The translations under genes were made by a program, and so were the position numbers. Positions 1 through 7,731 of a stretch of DNA of 47,996 bases are shown here, in pieces (the first letter of the stretch is position 1; every line of letters starts with the position of its first letter). Source of the DNA: Desulfuromonadales bacterium. GTDB taxonomy: Bacteria; Desulfobacterota; Desulfuromonadia; Desulfuromonadales; JACZKF01. The stretch lies in the NCBI GenBank assembly GCA_029289095.1, contig JARFUG010000015.1, positions 3,462 to 51,457 of the forward strand, written 5' to 3'. Below the pieces are notes generated by a model, which did not search any database, was not told where the DNA came from, and worked only from the letters and a program-made list of their open reading frames with translations.

Positions 1-29
1 CGATTTGCTTCCCCGCAGGTTTTCCTGTG

Positions 30-200
30 TCAGCTGACCTGCCTCCTCCTGAAGTCATCAGAGAGGTTGAGGCTTTTGCGGACCAGGGCGGTGATGCTCA
101 TCGCCTGTTCGCTGGCGATCTCCTGCAGCCGTCGCATCTCCTTGTGATCGACGCGGCAGGAAATGATGAATTTTTTCGGGTTTTCAGTTCCTCTGGGCAT
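30..200 (-). CDS. Small ribbon-helix-helix-like protein
   Basis: This is a 56-residue basic protein. The ATG at 200 was chosen because AAGGAG lies about 7 bases upstream on the minus strand, whereas the upstream in-frame extension has no such site. A short beta-like stretch (KKFIISCRV, about residues 9-17) is followed by two predicted helices ending in the ITALVRKSL segment. That is the strand-helix-helix layout of MetJ/Arc-type DNA-binding proteins. Such proteins dimerise through the strand and bind DNA as small repressors or antitoxin-like regulators. No toxin gene is visible beside it within the window, but the 3' side reaches the window edge. The family assignment is an inference from the pattern; the target is unknown. 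Confidence 0.6.
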   Translation of the reverse strand: MPRGTENPKKFIISCRVDHKEMRRLQEIASEQAMSITALVRKSLNLSDDFRRRQVS

Positions 201-508
201 GGCGCGACTCCTTTGCTGAGAATTCAGTTGGATGGGATTGCAAAGATGTTGCCATCCCCGTAAACGAAATGGTGGGCGGATAAAATGCCGAAAACAGAGG
301 AGATCTCCCCACACCGTTTCGTCGGGCGCTCTTCGAGTGCGGTCTGGAGCTGGTCCGTTACGGTTCGATTCGCTCCAAAGTGTTACAGAGGGGGACCATT
401 ACATTTACGCCCTCCCCAGATACGGCTGGGGCATGCTACACTCCCTCCCTGCAACCGTGTCGGGGCTCTGCCGCGACTTTGGGAGATTTTTTCAGACGGG
501 GAGATGTC
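201..508. other. Intergenic region between the RHH gene and truC
   Basis: These 308 bases lie between two divergently transcribed genes. No convincing gene was found. The region should hold both promoters. A small inverted repeat (CCCCAG/CTGGGG, 414-431) lies just before an extended -10-like motif. Confidence 0.5.
434..442 (+). promoter_or_regulatory. Candidate extended -10 promoter for truC
   Basis: The sequence TGC-TACACT fits the extended -10 pattern (TG, one base, TATAAT-like hexamer). It lies about 67 bases upstream of the proposed GTG start of truC. No good -35 is visible, so this is tentative. Confidence 0.35.
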
Positions 509-1246
509 GTGGACGATCTGACGCTTCTTTACCATGACGGGGACGTGGCCGCCTTCCACAAGCCCTCGGGGCTTCTGGTGCACCGCAGCCCCATCGACCG
601 GCGCGAGACCCGCTTCGCCCTGCAGGAGGCGCGCGATCTCCTCGGCCGGCACGTCTATCCGGTACACCGCCTCGACAAGCCAACCTCGGGGGCTCTCCTC
701 TTCGGGCTCTCGCCCGAATCGGCTCGACGTCTTTGTGACTCCTTCGTTGCCGAAGACGTCGAAAAACGCTATCTGGCGGTGGTGCGGGGCTGGCCCCCCG
801 AGGAGGGTGCGATCGACTATCCGCTGGCCGAGGTGGAGGACCGGATGAACGGTCCCAGGGAAACCGGAGCTCTGCAGGAAGCGCTCACGCACTTTCGTCG
901 CCTGGCCACGACCGAGCTTCCTTTCCAGGTGGGACCCCATCCGACGACCCGCTATGCCCTGCTGGAGGTCTCCCCCCGAACAGGGCGCCGTCACCAGATC
1001 CGGCGCCATTTCAAGCATCTCTTTCACCCTCTGGTCGGCGACACCAAATACGGCGAAGGGCGCCACAATCGCTTCTTCCGGGAACATTTCGGCTGCCAGC
1101 GCCTTTTGCTGGCTGCGACGATGCTGCGCTTCCCACACCCACGCGACGGGAGGAACATCACCGTCGAGGCGCCTCTTTGTCCGGCGTTCGGCTCGGTGAT
1201 CGATCAGCTCGGGTGGAGGGAGACTATTCCATCAAACCCATCTTGA
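509..1246 (+). CDS. truC: tRNA pseudouridine(65) synthase TruC
   Basis: This enzyme of the RluA family isomerises a uridine in tRNA to pseudouridine. The motif HRLDKPTSG (residues 53-61) carries the catalytic aspartate D56. The N-terminal KPSGLLVHRS segment and the later TGRRHQIRRH segment follow E. coli TruC closely. The GTG at 509 was chosen because GGGGAGA precedes it at good spacing and the resulting 245 residues match the usual length of about 260. An upstream extension to 380 is possible but adds unrelated sequence. The gene stands alone, and a MITE-like inverted-repeat element begins two bases after its stop codon. RluC/RluD-type enzymes are the alternative, but no S4 domain is present. 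Confidence 0.93.
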   Translation: MDDLTLLYHDGDVAAFHKPSGLLVHRSPIDRRETRFALQEARDLLGRHVYPVHRLDKPTSGALLFGLSPESARRLCDSFVAEDVEKRYLAVVRGWPPEEGAIDYPLAEVEDRMNGPRETGALQEALTHFRRLATTELPFQVGPHPTTRYALLEVSPRTGRRHQIRRHFKHLFHPLVGDTKYGEGRHNRFFREHFGCQRLLLAATMLRFPHPRDGRNITVEAPLCPAFGSVIDQLGWRETIPSNPS

Positions 1247-1247
1247 T

Positions 1248-1549
1248 CACGCGACGACGCAACGACGCGACGTTAAGGTCAAAAGCCAAGCGTATTTGTA
1301 ACTATTCACTGCACTCGTTCATATTCGTCGTCCCTAAATCAAGGAAGGGAAATGGAACGTGGATTTTCGCGGAAAAGGCTCTGATAAAAACCTGATTTCA
1401 AAGTCTTAGGTCTTGAGATCAGATTTTTATCCGCGTTCGATTTAGATCTTCTCCCCACCAGGGGCGGGGATTCCTGCTGGTGCTGAACAGTTACGCGTAT
1501 TTTTGATGATCTTGCCTTCGATTTCGTCGCGTCGTCGCGTCGTTGCGTG
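1248..1549. mobile_element. MITE-like imperfect inverted-repeat element
   Basis: The outer 25-base arms at 1248-1272 and 1525-1549 are inverted copies with about 23 of 25 matches. They are built from 8-base units of the type ACGCGACG/ACGCAACG. A second inverted pair lies inside (1298-1314 with 1480-1494), and a third (1383-1396 with 1418-1431) has 13 of 14 matches around a 21-base loop. The whole could fold into one long stem. No transposase is encoded, so a non-autonomous element or a fossil is inferred. It starts two bases after the truC stop and fills most of the gap before moeA. Confidence 0.6.
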
Positions 1550-1662
1550 AGACCGGTTTTACAGGTTTTCTCCCCCGCCGCTTCAGGCTAAGATGCACAA
1601 GTAGATAAAACCCGATGTCGCCGCACCGGAAGTGTCGGCAGCAAAGGACAACTGGAGGAAGG

Positions 1663-2904
1663 ATGCGTCAGGATTTTCTCGAAACGAAGAGCCGCAAAGA
1701 GGTCGAGGCTCTTCTTGCGGAGTTCGCCCCCGTTTCGGTGGGGACGGTCGATTTTTCCGAGGCCTGCTGGCGCGTGCTGGCGCAGGACCTCGTCTCTGCC
1801 GAGGATCTTCCCGTCGGAAGCCGCTCGTCCATGGACGGCTACGCCCTCTCGGCCCGGGATTCCTTCGGCGCTTCGGAGAGCAACCCCGCCTATCTGGAGT
1901 GCATCCGCACCATCGAGGTGAACCGTTTCCCCGATTTCTCCCTCGCCTCCGGCGAGTGCGCCTGGATTCCCACCGGCGGCTTTCTGCCGCAGGGGGCCGA
2001 CAGCGTCGTCATGGTCGAATACACCGATCGTCTCGGCGGCGGAACGATCGAAGTCCGCCAGAGCGTGGCGCCGGGAGAGAACGTGATGGCCAAGGGGGAG
2101 GACGCCGCCGCCGGGCAGGTCGTCTTGCGCGCGGGGACCCGCCTGCGCCCCCAGGAGGTCGGCCTGCTGGCGGCTCTCGGCATCGTTTCCGTTCCCGTCT
2201 ATCGCCGTCCGAAGGTGGCGATCCTTTCCACCGGGGACGAACTGGTGCCGGTGGAGGAAAAGCCGGCGCCGGGGCAGATCCGCGACGTCAACTCCTACAC
2301 TGTCGCCGCCCTGGTGGAGGAGGCGGGGGGAGAGGCGGTGCACTGCGGCCTGGTCAAGGACGATCGGGAGGCGCTCACCGAGGCGGTCGCCCGGGCGCTC
2401 GAGGATCACGATGCGGTCGTCCTCTCGGGGGGGAGTTCCAAGGGGACGGGGGATGTCACCATCGAGGCGCTGGAGGCGATTCCCGGCGCGGAGATCCTCG
2501 TCCACGGCATTCGCCTTTCTCCCGGCAAGCCGACGATCCTGGCGCGCATCGGCGACAAGCCGGTCCTCGGCCTCCCAGGGCAGGCCGGCTCGGCCCAGGT
2601 CGTCATGGCCGTCCTCGGGCAGCCCCTGATGCGACGCCTTGCGGGGGACGGCCGGGCTTTCGATGAGTCGGTCCGCTCATGGCGGCGGGCGCGCCTGGCG
2701 CGCAACGTCGGCTCCCGCCAGGGGCGGGAGGACTACGTGCGGGTGCGTCTCGAACTGCACAAGGGGGATCTCCCCCTGGCCCATCCCGTCATGGGGAAGT
2801 CGGGGCTTTTGCGCACCCTCCTTCAGAGCGACGGCCTTCTGCGCATCCCCGAAGAGGCTGAAGGGGTGAGGGAAGGGGCGGAGGTCGATATCTGGATTCT
2901 GTGA
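1663..2904 (+). CDS. moeA: Molybdopterin molybdenumtransferase MoeA
   Basis: MoeA inserts molybdate (or tungstate) into adenylylated molybdopterin to finish the molybdenum cofactor in the cytoplasm. The protein of 413 residues has the family's usual length. SMDGYA (about residues 56-61) is the conserved N-terminal motif. The central MoCF-fold domain carries TGDELV (about 190-195) and the SGGSS...GD loop (about 255-264), and a C-terminal beta-barrel domain follows. The ATG at 1663 is preceded by GGAGGAAGG; an earlier in-frame ATG at 1615 lacks a ribosome site. A second moeA paralogue follows on the same strand after a repeat-filled gap of 123 bases, so the two may be co-transcribed. Confidence 0.95.
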   Translation: MRQDFLETKSRKEVEALLAEFAPVSVGTVDFSEACWRVLAQDLVSAEDLPVGSRSSMDGYALSARDSFGASESNPAYLECIRTIEVNRFPDFSLASGECAWIPTGGFLPQGADSVVMVEYTDRLGGGTIEVRQSVAPGENVMAKGEDAAAGQVVLRAGTRLRPQEVGLLAALGIVSVPVYRRPKVAILSTGDELVPVEEKPAPGQIRDVNSYTVAALVEEAGGEAVHCGLVKDDREALTEAVARALEDHDAVVLSGGSSKGTGDVTIEALEAIPGAEILVHGIRLSPGKPTILARIGDKPVLGLPGQAGSAQVVMAVLGQPLMRRLAGDGRAFDESVRSWRRARLARNVGSRQGREDYVRVRLELHKGDLPLAHPVMGKSGLLRTLLQSDGLLRIPEEAEGVREGAEVDIWIL

Positions 2905-2919
2905 GCCAATAAGAGCTTC

Positions 2920-3004
2920 TCACCGCGGAGGTCGCGGAGATCGCGGAGGAAACCCTAAGGATTTGAATGTTTTTCTCCGCGTCCTCCGCGCTCTCCGCGG
3001 TAAA
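2920..3004. repeat. Inverted array of 9-base CGCGGAG units
   Basis: The left arm (about 2920-2952) has three 9-base units with the core CGCGGAG. The right arm (about 2971-3004) has the complementary CTCCGCG units. The arms match apart from a few bases and could form a hairpin of about 30 pairs around a 20-base loop. The array begins 15 bases after the moeA stop codon. Confidence 0.8.
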
Positions 3005-3027
3005 TAGACTTGATCTTGGGAATGTCC

Positions 3028-4962
3028 ATGGACCGAAAAATCTATCTCAAAACGATCCCCGTCTCCGAGGCGCTGGAACGGGCCAAAAACGCTCTCGACC
3101 GCGATGCGCTCATCGGCGCCGAGACGGTCCCCTCCTGCGATGCGGCGGGACGGGTGACGGCGGCCCCCGTCTTTGCGCGCCTCTCCTCCCCCTCTTTCCA
3201 CGCAGCCGCCATGGACGGCGTCGCCGTGCGCTCGGAGACGACCTTCGGCGCCCGCGAGGGGGAGCCCCTGCGTCTGGAGCGGGGGCGCGACTACGCGCCG
3301 GTGAACACCGGACAGCCCCTTCCCGAGTGGGCCGATGCGGTGATCAAGATCGAGGAGATCGTCGTGGAGGACGACGCCGCCGTCCTCATCGAGTCGGCCG
3401 CCTTCCCCTGGATGCACGTTCGTCGGGTCGGGCAGGACATCGTCGCCTCGGAGATGATCTTTCCGCGCAACCATCTACTGAGCCCCTACGACGTCGGCGC
3501 CCTCCTTGCGGCGGGGATCTGGGAGGTGGAGGTGCGTGAGGCGGTGCGCCTCGTCTTCATCCCCACCGGCGACGAGGTCCTCGACTTCACTCTTCGCCCC
3601 GAGCCGAAGCCGGGGGAGGTCATCGAGAGCAATTCCCAGATCTTTTGCGCCCTGGCGCGCTCCTGGGGGGCGATCCCCCGCAGGGTTTCGCCCGTCCCGG
3701 ACAACCCCGAGCTTCTGCGTGCGGCTGTTCGCGAAGCGCTGGCCGCCGACGCCCACATCGTCGTCGTCGGGGCGGGCTCTTCGGCGGGGGAGAAGGATTT
3801 TGCCGCCCGCATCTTCGCCGAGGTCGGAGAACTCCTCGTCCACGGGTTGGCGGTGAGCCCCGGCAAGCCGACCCTGATCGGGGCGGCCGGAGGGAAACTC
3901 CTCGTCGGCGCTCCGGGCTATCCCGGGAGCGCGATCGTCTGCTTCGAGGAGATCCTCGCCCCCCTGGTAGCCTGGCTCGGGCGGCGATACCCGCCAGCCC
4001 GGGAGAAGATCGACGTGCGGGTTGCCCGCAAGACCCCCTCGCGCCTGGGGAGCGAAGAACTGGTTCGCCTGGCGGTGGGGCGCATCGGGGGGGAGACGAT
4101 GGCCGTCCCCCTCGGCCGCGGACCCGGCATGATCACCAATCTCACGAGGGCCCAGGCGATGGTGCGGGTGCCGGCCTCCAGCGAGGGGATCGATCCCGGC
4201 GAGACGGTCGGCGCCGAACTCCTCGTCCCCGCCGCGGCTCTGGAGAACATCCTGGTGCATGTCGGCAGCCACGACAACACCCTCGACCTTCTCGCCGACG
4301 AGCTGATGGGGCTTGCCGAGCCGCTGCGCCTTGTCTCGAGCAACGTCGGAAGCCTGGGGGGCTTAAGCGCCCTGAAGAGCGGCTCGGCCATGTTCGCCGG
4401 GGTCCACCTCTTCGACCCCGAGTCGGGGGACTTCAACTTCCCCTTCCTGGAGCGCTATCTGCCGGGGGAGGAGGTGCTCGTCGTCAACCTCGCCATCCGG
4501 CGCCAGGGGCTCATCGTTCCAGCGGGGAATCCGAAGGGGATCCAGGGCATCGAAGACCTCGCCCGGGAGGACGTCGCCTTCATCAACCGCCAGCGCGGCT
4601 CCGGCACCCGCATCCTCCTCGACGAAGAGCTCAGAAGGGCGTCCATCGTTCCGAAAAGTGTGCGGGGGTACGAACGGGAGGAGTTCACCCACATGGCGGT
4701 GGCCGTGAACGTTCTGGCCGGAACCGCAGATGCCGGCCTCGGCATCACCTCGGCCGCCCGCGCCCTCGGCCTCGACTTCGTCGCCGTCGCCCGGGAGCGC
4801 TACGACCTCGTCATCCCCCGGCGTTTCGCCGAGGACTCGAAGATTAGGGCGTTGCTGGGTCTCCTGCAAAGTTCCGAAGTCCGTGCGAAAATCGAGATGC
4901 TGGGGGGCTATGAGACGCCACTGACGGGGCGGGTGATGGAGGCGGGGATGGGGTTGCCGTAA
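3028..4962 (+). CDS. MoeA paralogue fused to a PBP-like substrate-binding domain
   Basis: This protein of about 644 residues has a complete MoeA-type region (about 1-400), with AAMDGVAVR near residue 60 and IPTGDEV near 180. After it comes a LysR/periplasmic-binding-protein-like domain (about 405-635), marked by GSHDNTLDLL, the RGSGTR loop and a GLGI...AA segment. It has no signal peptide, so the binding domain is cytoplasmic. MoeA-PBP fusions are known in anaerobes. A role in molybdate versus tungstate selection, or in supplying the metal oxyanion, is a reasonable inference but is not shown by sequence. The ATG at 3028 was chosen from the GGGA spacing; ATG 3022 and TTG 3010 are alternatives. 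Confidence 0.88.
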   Translation: MDRKIYLKTIPVSEALERAKNALDRDALIGAETVPSCDAAGRVTAAPVFARLSSPSFHAAAMDGVAVRSETTFGAREGEPLRLERGRDYAPVNTGQPLPEWADAVIKIEEIVVEDDAAVLIESAAFPWMHVRRVGQDIVASEMIFPRNHLLSPYDVGALLAAGIWEVEVREAVRLVFIPTGDEVLDFTLRPEPKPGEVIESNSQIFCALARSWGAIPRRVSPVPDNPELLRAAVREALAADAHIVVVGAGSSAGEKDFAARIFAEVGELLVHGLAVSPGKPTLIGAAGGKLLVGAPGYPGSAIVCFEEILAPLVAWLGRRYPPAREKIDVRVARKTPSRLGSEELVRLAVGRIGGETMAVPLGRGPGMITNLTRAQAMVRVPASSEGIDPGETVGAELLVPAAALENILVHVGSHDNTLDLLADELMGLAEPLRLVSSNVGSLGGLSALKSGSAMFAGVHLFDPESGDFNFPFLERYLPGEEVLVVNLAIRRQGLIVPAGNPKGIQGIEDLAREDVAFINRQRGSGTRILLDEELRRASIVPKSVRGYEREEFTHMAVAVNVLAGTADAGLGITSAARALGLDFVAVARERYDLVIPRRFAEDSKIRALLGLLQSSEVRAKIEMLGGYETPLTGRVMEAGMGLP

Positions 4963-5058
4963 GCGGTGAATCTAATGGGCAGATCCGCAGGAGCGCCGCA
5001 TTGTGGCGCTCGGCTGCAAAACAAGATGGAGATTGACGCAGTGGAGAGAAACCCGCAA

Positions 5059-6054
5059 ATGAAGCGCAAGATACGCATCGCTACGCCTGATACCGATCCT
5101 GGATTCGTTAGGCCTTACCTGAAATATGTTGAAGATCGCTACGAGTTTATTTGGACTCGCGACCGCGATGCCGATTTCGTTTTTCATTCGGTCGGCGGCT
5201 ATGAGGTGTTGAAGTATTCTGGTGTCAGGATCTTTGTTACAGGTGAAAACGTCCCGCCGAACTTCGCCGTCAGCGATTACGCTTTAGCCTTCGATAAATT
5301 GTCCTTTGGTGATCGGTATATCTGGTTTCCACTGATCAAAATACACAATGGATCGTATGCCGCACTGAGATCTCCAAGACCACCTGTTGATGTGGTACAG
5401 GCGCAGAAAACGGATTTCTGCGCCTATGTAATGTCAAATACAAAAAATAGCGCCAGTGAGCGAGTGGAAATTTTCGAACTGCTGTCCAAGTATAAAAAAG
5501 TAAATTCCGGCGGCAGATGGAGGAACAATGTCGGCGGCCCCGTCCCTGACAAGTTGATCTTCCAGTCCCGCCACAAATTCGTTATTGCTTTTGAAAACAG
5601 TTCTTCTGTGGGCTATCTGTCAGAGAAATTCGCTGATGCTGCAGCCTCCAACGCCATTCCGATCTATTGGGGCGACCCCGATATCGGGAAACTCTTCAAT
5701 CCTCGTGCTTTTGTCAACTGCCATGCTTTTGAGAGTCTCGAGGCGGCCGTGGAGGAAGTCAAGCGGATCGATCAAGATCCGGAACTTTATCGCCGGATGT
5801 TATCTGAGCCCTGGTTCGTGGACGGAATCGAACCAGAATGCCTGAGAGACGAGACGTTCGCCGCCTTTCTCTGCAATATCTTTGATCAGGGCCCCGAAAT
5901 GGCTCGTCGTCGAAGCCAGTGCCGCTGGGCGTTGAAGATGGAGCGGAATTTCTATGACATGTGCCATCGGCCCCAAGTGCAGGCATACAAACTGGCGCGC
6001 ACTGCCTGGCGGAAATTCTGGCGCCAATACCTGCCTCGAAGAAGAAAATATTGA
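5059..6054 (+). CDS. Glycosyltransferase family 10 (fucosyltransferase-like)
   Basis: This protein of about 331 residues carries the family 10 signature. The segment KFVIAFENS (about 173-181) followed by GYLSEKF (about 185-191) supplies the conserved E179/N180 and E189/K190 that bind GDP-sugar. A GEN motif near residue 62 is the N-terminal acceptor-side element. Members transfer fucose from GDP-fucose to N-acetylglucosamine in LPS or surface glycans; the true substrate here is unknown. Base composition is lower in GC than the neighbours, and no other LPS genes are nearby, which suggests transfer. The ATG at 5059 has GGAGAGA nine bases upstream. In-frame ATG 5026, GTG 5041 and GTG 4966 would extend it with less conserved sequence. 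Confidence 0.85.
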   Translation: MKRKIRIATPDTDPGFVRPYLKYVEDRYEFIWTRDRDADFVFHSVGGYEVLKYSGVRIFVTGENVPPNFAVSDYALAFDKLSFGDRYIWFPLIKIHNGSYAALRSPRPPVDVVQAQKTDFCAYVMSNTKNSASERVEIFELLSKYKKVNSGGRWRNNVGGPVPDKLIFQSRHKFVIAFENSSSVGYLSEKFADAAASNAIPIYWGDPDIGKLFNPRAFVNCHAFESLEAAVEEVKRIDQDPELYRRMLSEPWFVDGIEPECLRDETFAAFLCNIFDQGPEMARRRSQCRWALKMERNFYDMCHRPQVQAYKLARTAWRKFWRQYLPRRRKY

Positions 6055-6207
6055 CGTTGCATAGAGGCGTTGGCCGATTGCGTGCGGTCACTGGGCGCCG
6101 CCCGACCTCTTCCGCCTGTGATGCCGCAAAACATTGTCGGCTGCGGACAAGGCGATCGCCACCGGTCGGCAGCCTGCCGTTCTATATAAACATTCAAAGA
6201 ACAAGTT

Positions 6208-6597
6208 GTGGTAGTCATTTTACGGAAAATATCGGTATTGGCTTTCTTCGGCTTATTGGTTGGATGTTCACCGGTTCAGCCTGGAGCAGTGGGTAGCAGG
6301 GTCGGGTTCACAGAAACGGGACTAGCGTCCTACTATGCAGATAAGCATCAAAACAGAAAGACAGCTAGTGGTGCTATTTATAAGCATGAACTTAAAACAG
6401 CCGCACACAAAAACTTGCCATTTGGTTCGAAAGTAAAAGTTACAAATTTGAAAAATGGTAAAAGTATCATTGTTGAAATCAATGATCGTGGGCCATTCGT
6501 TAAAGGTCGCATTGTCGACCTTTCAAAATCTGCTTTCAGTAGTATAGGTAGCACCTCATCAGGTTTGCTCGAAGTTAAAATCGAATTGATAAGATGA
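6208..6597 (+). CDS. Short RlpA-like septal ring lipoprotein
   Basis: This 129-residue protein begins with a lipoprotein signal peptide (hydrophobic residues about 8-18, lipobox LVGC with lipidated C20). A double-psi beta-barrel domain follows (about 36-128), with the conserved LPFGSKVKV and INDRGPF motifs and a downstream RIVDLS. RlpA proteins are lytic transglycosylases that act on denuded peptidoglycan at the division site or cell pole. The C-terminal SPOR domain of E. coli RlpA is absent. The gene is clearly AT-richer than the rest of the window and sits beside the GT10 gene. The start is a GTG with only a weak ribosome site (AAGAAC), so the first residues are uncertain. Confidence 0.85.
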   Translation: MVVILRKISVLAFFGLLVGCSPVQPGAVGSRVGFTETGLASYYADKHQNRKTASGAIYKHELKTAAHKNLPFGSKVKVTNLKNGKSIIVEINDRGPFVKGRIVDLSKSAFSSIGSTSSGLLEVKIELIR

Positions 6598-6698
6598 GAT
6601 AATAAGTTCCATATTATTGAACGCCGCAGCTTGGCTTCAGTGTTGTATGCTTGTACAACAGGGTATATTGGAAGTCTTGGAAAGGCTGAGAACCTGAA

Positions 6699-7055
6699 AT
6701 GATCAGACGCACCGTACGCAATTTTCCCTACAGCGAGGACCTTTGGCCGGCCATTGAGAGCTGGGCGGAGCATACCGGCTTTGTGGAGCGCGAGAGATCT
6801 CCGAACCGGCGGCTGTACCGAAAGGGGAGGCTCCTCATGACCCCGGCTTTTCTGGAGGTCCGCCACGAGGATGGCGGGGTCGCTCTGGAGGCTTGGGTGA
6901 GGGCGGATCCCTTTCTGATCCTGAACGTTCTGAGCGGGAAAAAACCGGAGATGGCCCTCGAATCGGGAGGACTGACCGCCTCGGTCCCTCGCAGAAGGGC
7001 GCGCACAGCGATCAATATCCTCCTCAAGCGCTTGAACCAGAAGCCGATCGCCTGA
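6699..7055 (+). CDS. Conserved hypothetical protein, 118 aa
   Basis: I do not recognise this family. The protein is basic, about 118 residues, with no signal peptide or membrane segment. It starts MIRRTVRNFPYSEDLW and has a central RLYRKGRLLMTPAFLEV stretch that looks like beta strands, followed by an acidic patch and an arginine-rich helix (PRRRARTAINILLKRL). Codon use and GC are those of the host core, unlike the preceding RlpA gene, so it marks the end of the lower-GC islet. It converges on the next gene, which is on the opposite strand, with 16 bases between the stops. Confidence 0.65.
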   Translation: MIRRTVRNFPYSEDLWPAIESWAEHTGFVERERSPNRRLYRKGRLLMTPAFLEVRHEDGGVALEAWVRADPFLILNVLSGKKPEMALESGGLTASVPRRRARTAINILLKRLNQKPIA

Positions 7056-7071
7056 GACGGTTCATCGACCG

Positions 7072-7587
7072 TCACCCAAAGGCGCGCTTCGCCGCCTCGA
7101 GGCGCAGCACATCCGCCTCATCCATCTGCCGCTGGGCTTTTTCGCGAAACGCGGCAAGGTCGAACTCGCGCAGTCGTTCGTTGGTGGCTGCCGCCGCTTC
7201 CAGGGCGGTCCAGAGAGCAAGCTTTCCCCTGACCCCCACCACCATGAATTCGAGCTCTTCCAGGCGGCTCAGTTCGCTGTATCCGGTTAGCGATTCGTTC
7301 ATCTTAAGCCGACCGGCTTTTTCCGCGAGCCAGGCGAGGGTCTTCTTGGCCGGATTCTCCCTTCCCCCGAAGCGGGCGATCATCTCCTTGACCTGCGACT
7401 GCTCGATCTCAAGATCCTCGTCGAAGCGTCGGAGAAAATCTCCGAAAACCCCGCCCGGATCGTCGGAAAGGCGGCGTGCGACGAGTTCCCTCATCGCCAC
7501 CGACCCGGCCAAGTGGTCGTTGAGGTAAATTTCCAGTCGGCGCTCGATCGTCGATTTCTCTTCCTGCGAGTTTCCTTTGTCGTTCAT
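7072..7587 (-). CDS. Helical conserved protein (ferritin-like pattern), 171 aa
   Basis: The protein of about 171 residues is predicted to be almost entirely helical. An N-terminal helix contains the phrase RRLEIYLNDHLAGSVAMREL, and long amphipathic helices follow. The arrangement resembles small ferritin-like four-helix proteins found in several phyla, but a clear di-metal ExxH motif set is not visible, so no enzymatic role is claimed. The ATG at 7587 is preceded by GGAGGA on the minus strand; a longer in-frame start at 7647 adds an unlikely leader. It is divergent from uup, with a shared upstream region of 144 bases. Confidence 0.65.
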   Translation of the reverse strand: MNDKGNSQEEKSTIERRLEIYLNDHLAGSVAMRELVARRLSDDPGGVFGDFLRRFDEDLEIEQSQVKEMIARFGGRENPAKKTLAWLAEKAGRLKMNESLTGYSELSRLEELEFMVVGVRGKLALWTALEAAAATNERLREFDLAAFREKAQRQMDEADVLRLEAAKRAFG

Positions 7588-7731
7588 CGCTCCTCCGGAT
7601 TTCGGTGTTTTCCATTGTTCTTTTAACACGGCGTGGGCGCACGGCAAGACAGGCGCAAATCCGGACCTTCCTTCAAATAAAAATTTCTGTCATAATTCCG
7701 CTTTTCCATTATTCATCCGAAAGAAGGATAT

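Noticed and set aside
1177-1395. A small open frame running from truC into the repeat element
   Set aside because: It overlaps the end of truC out of frame and consists mainly of the inverted-repeat element, with no ribosome site.
6151-6160. GGCGATCGCC, identical to the cyanobacterial HIP1 octamer with flanks
   Set aside because: Only a single instance was noted; it is expected by chance in GC-rich DNA and no pattern follows.
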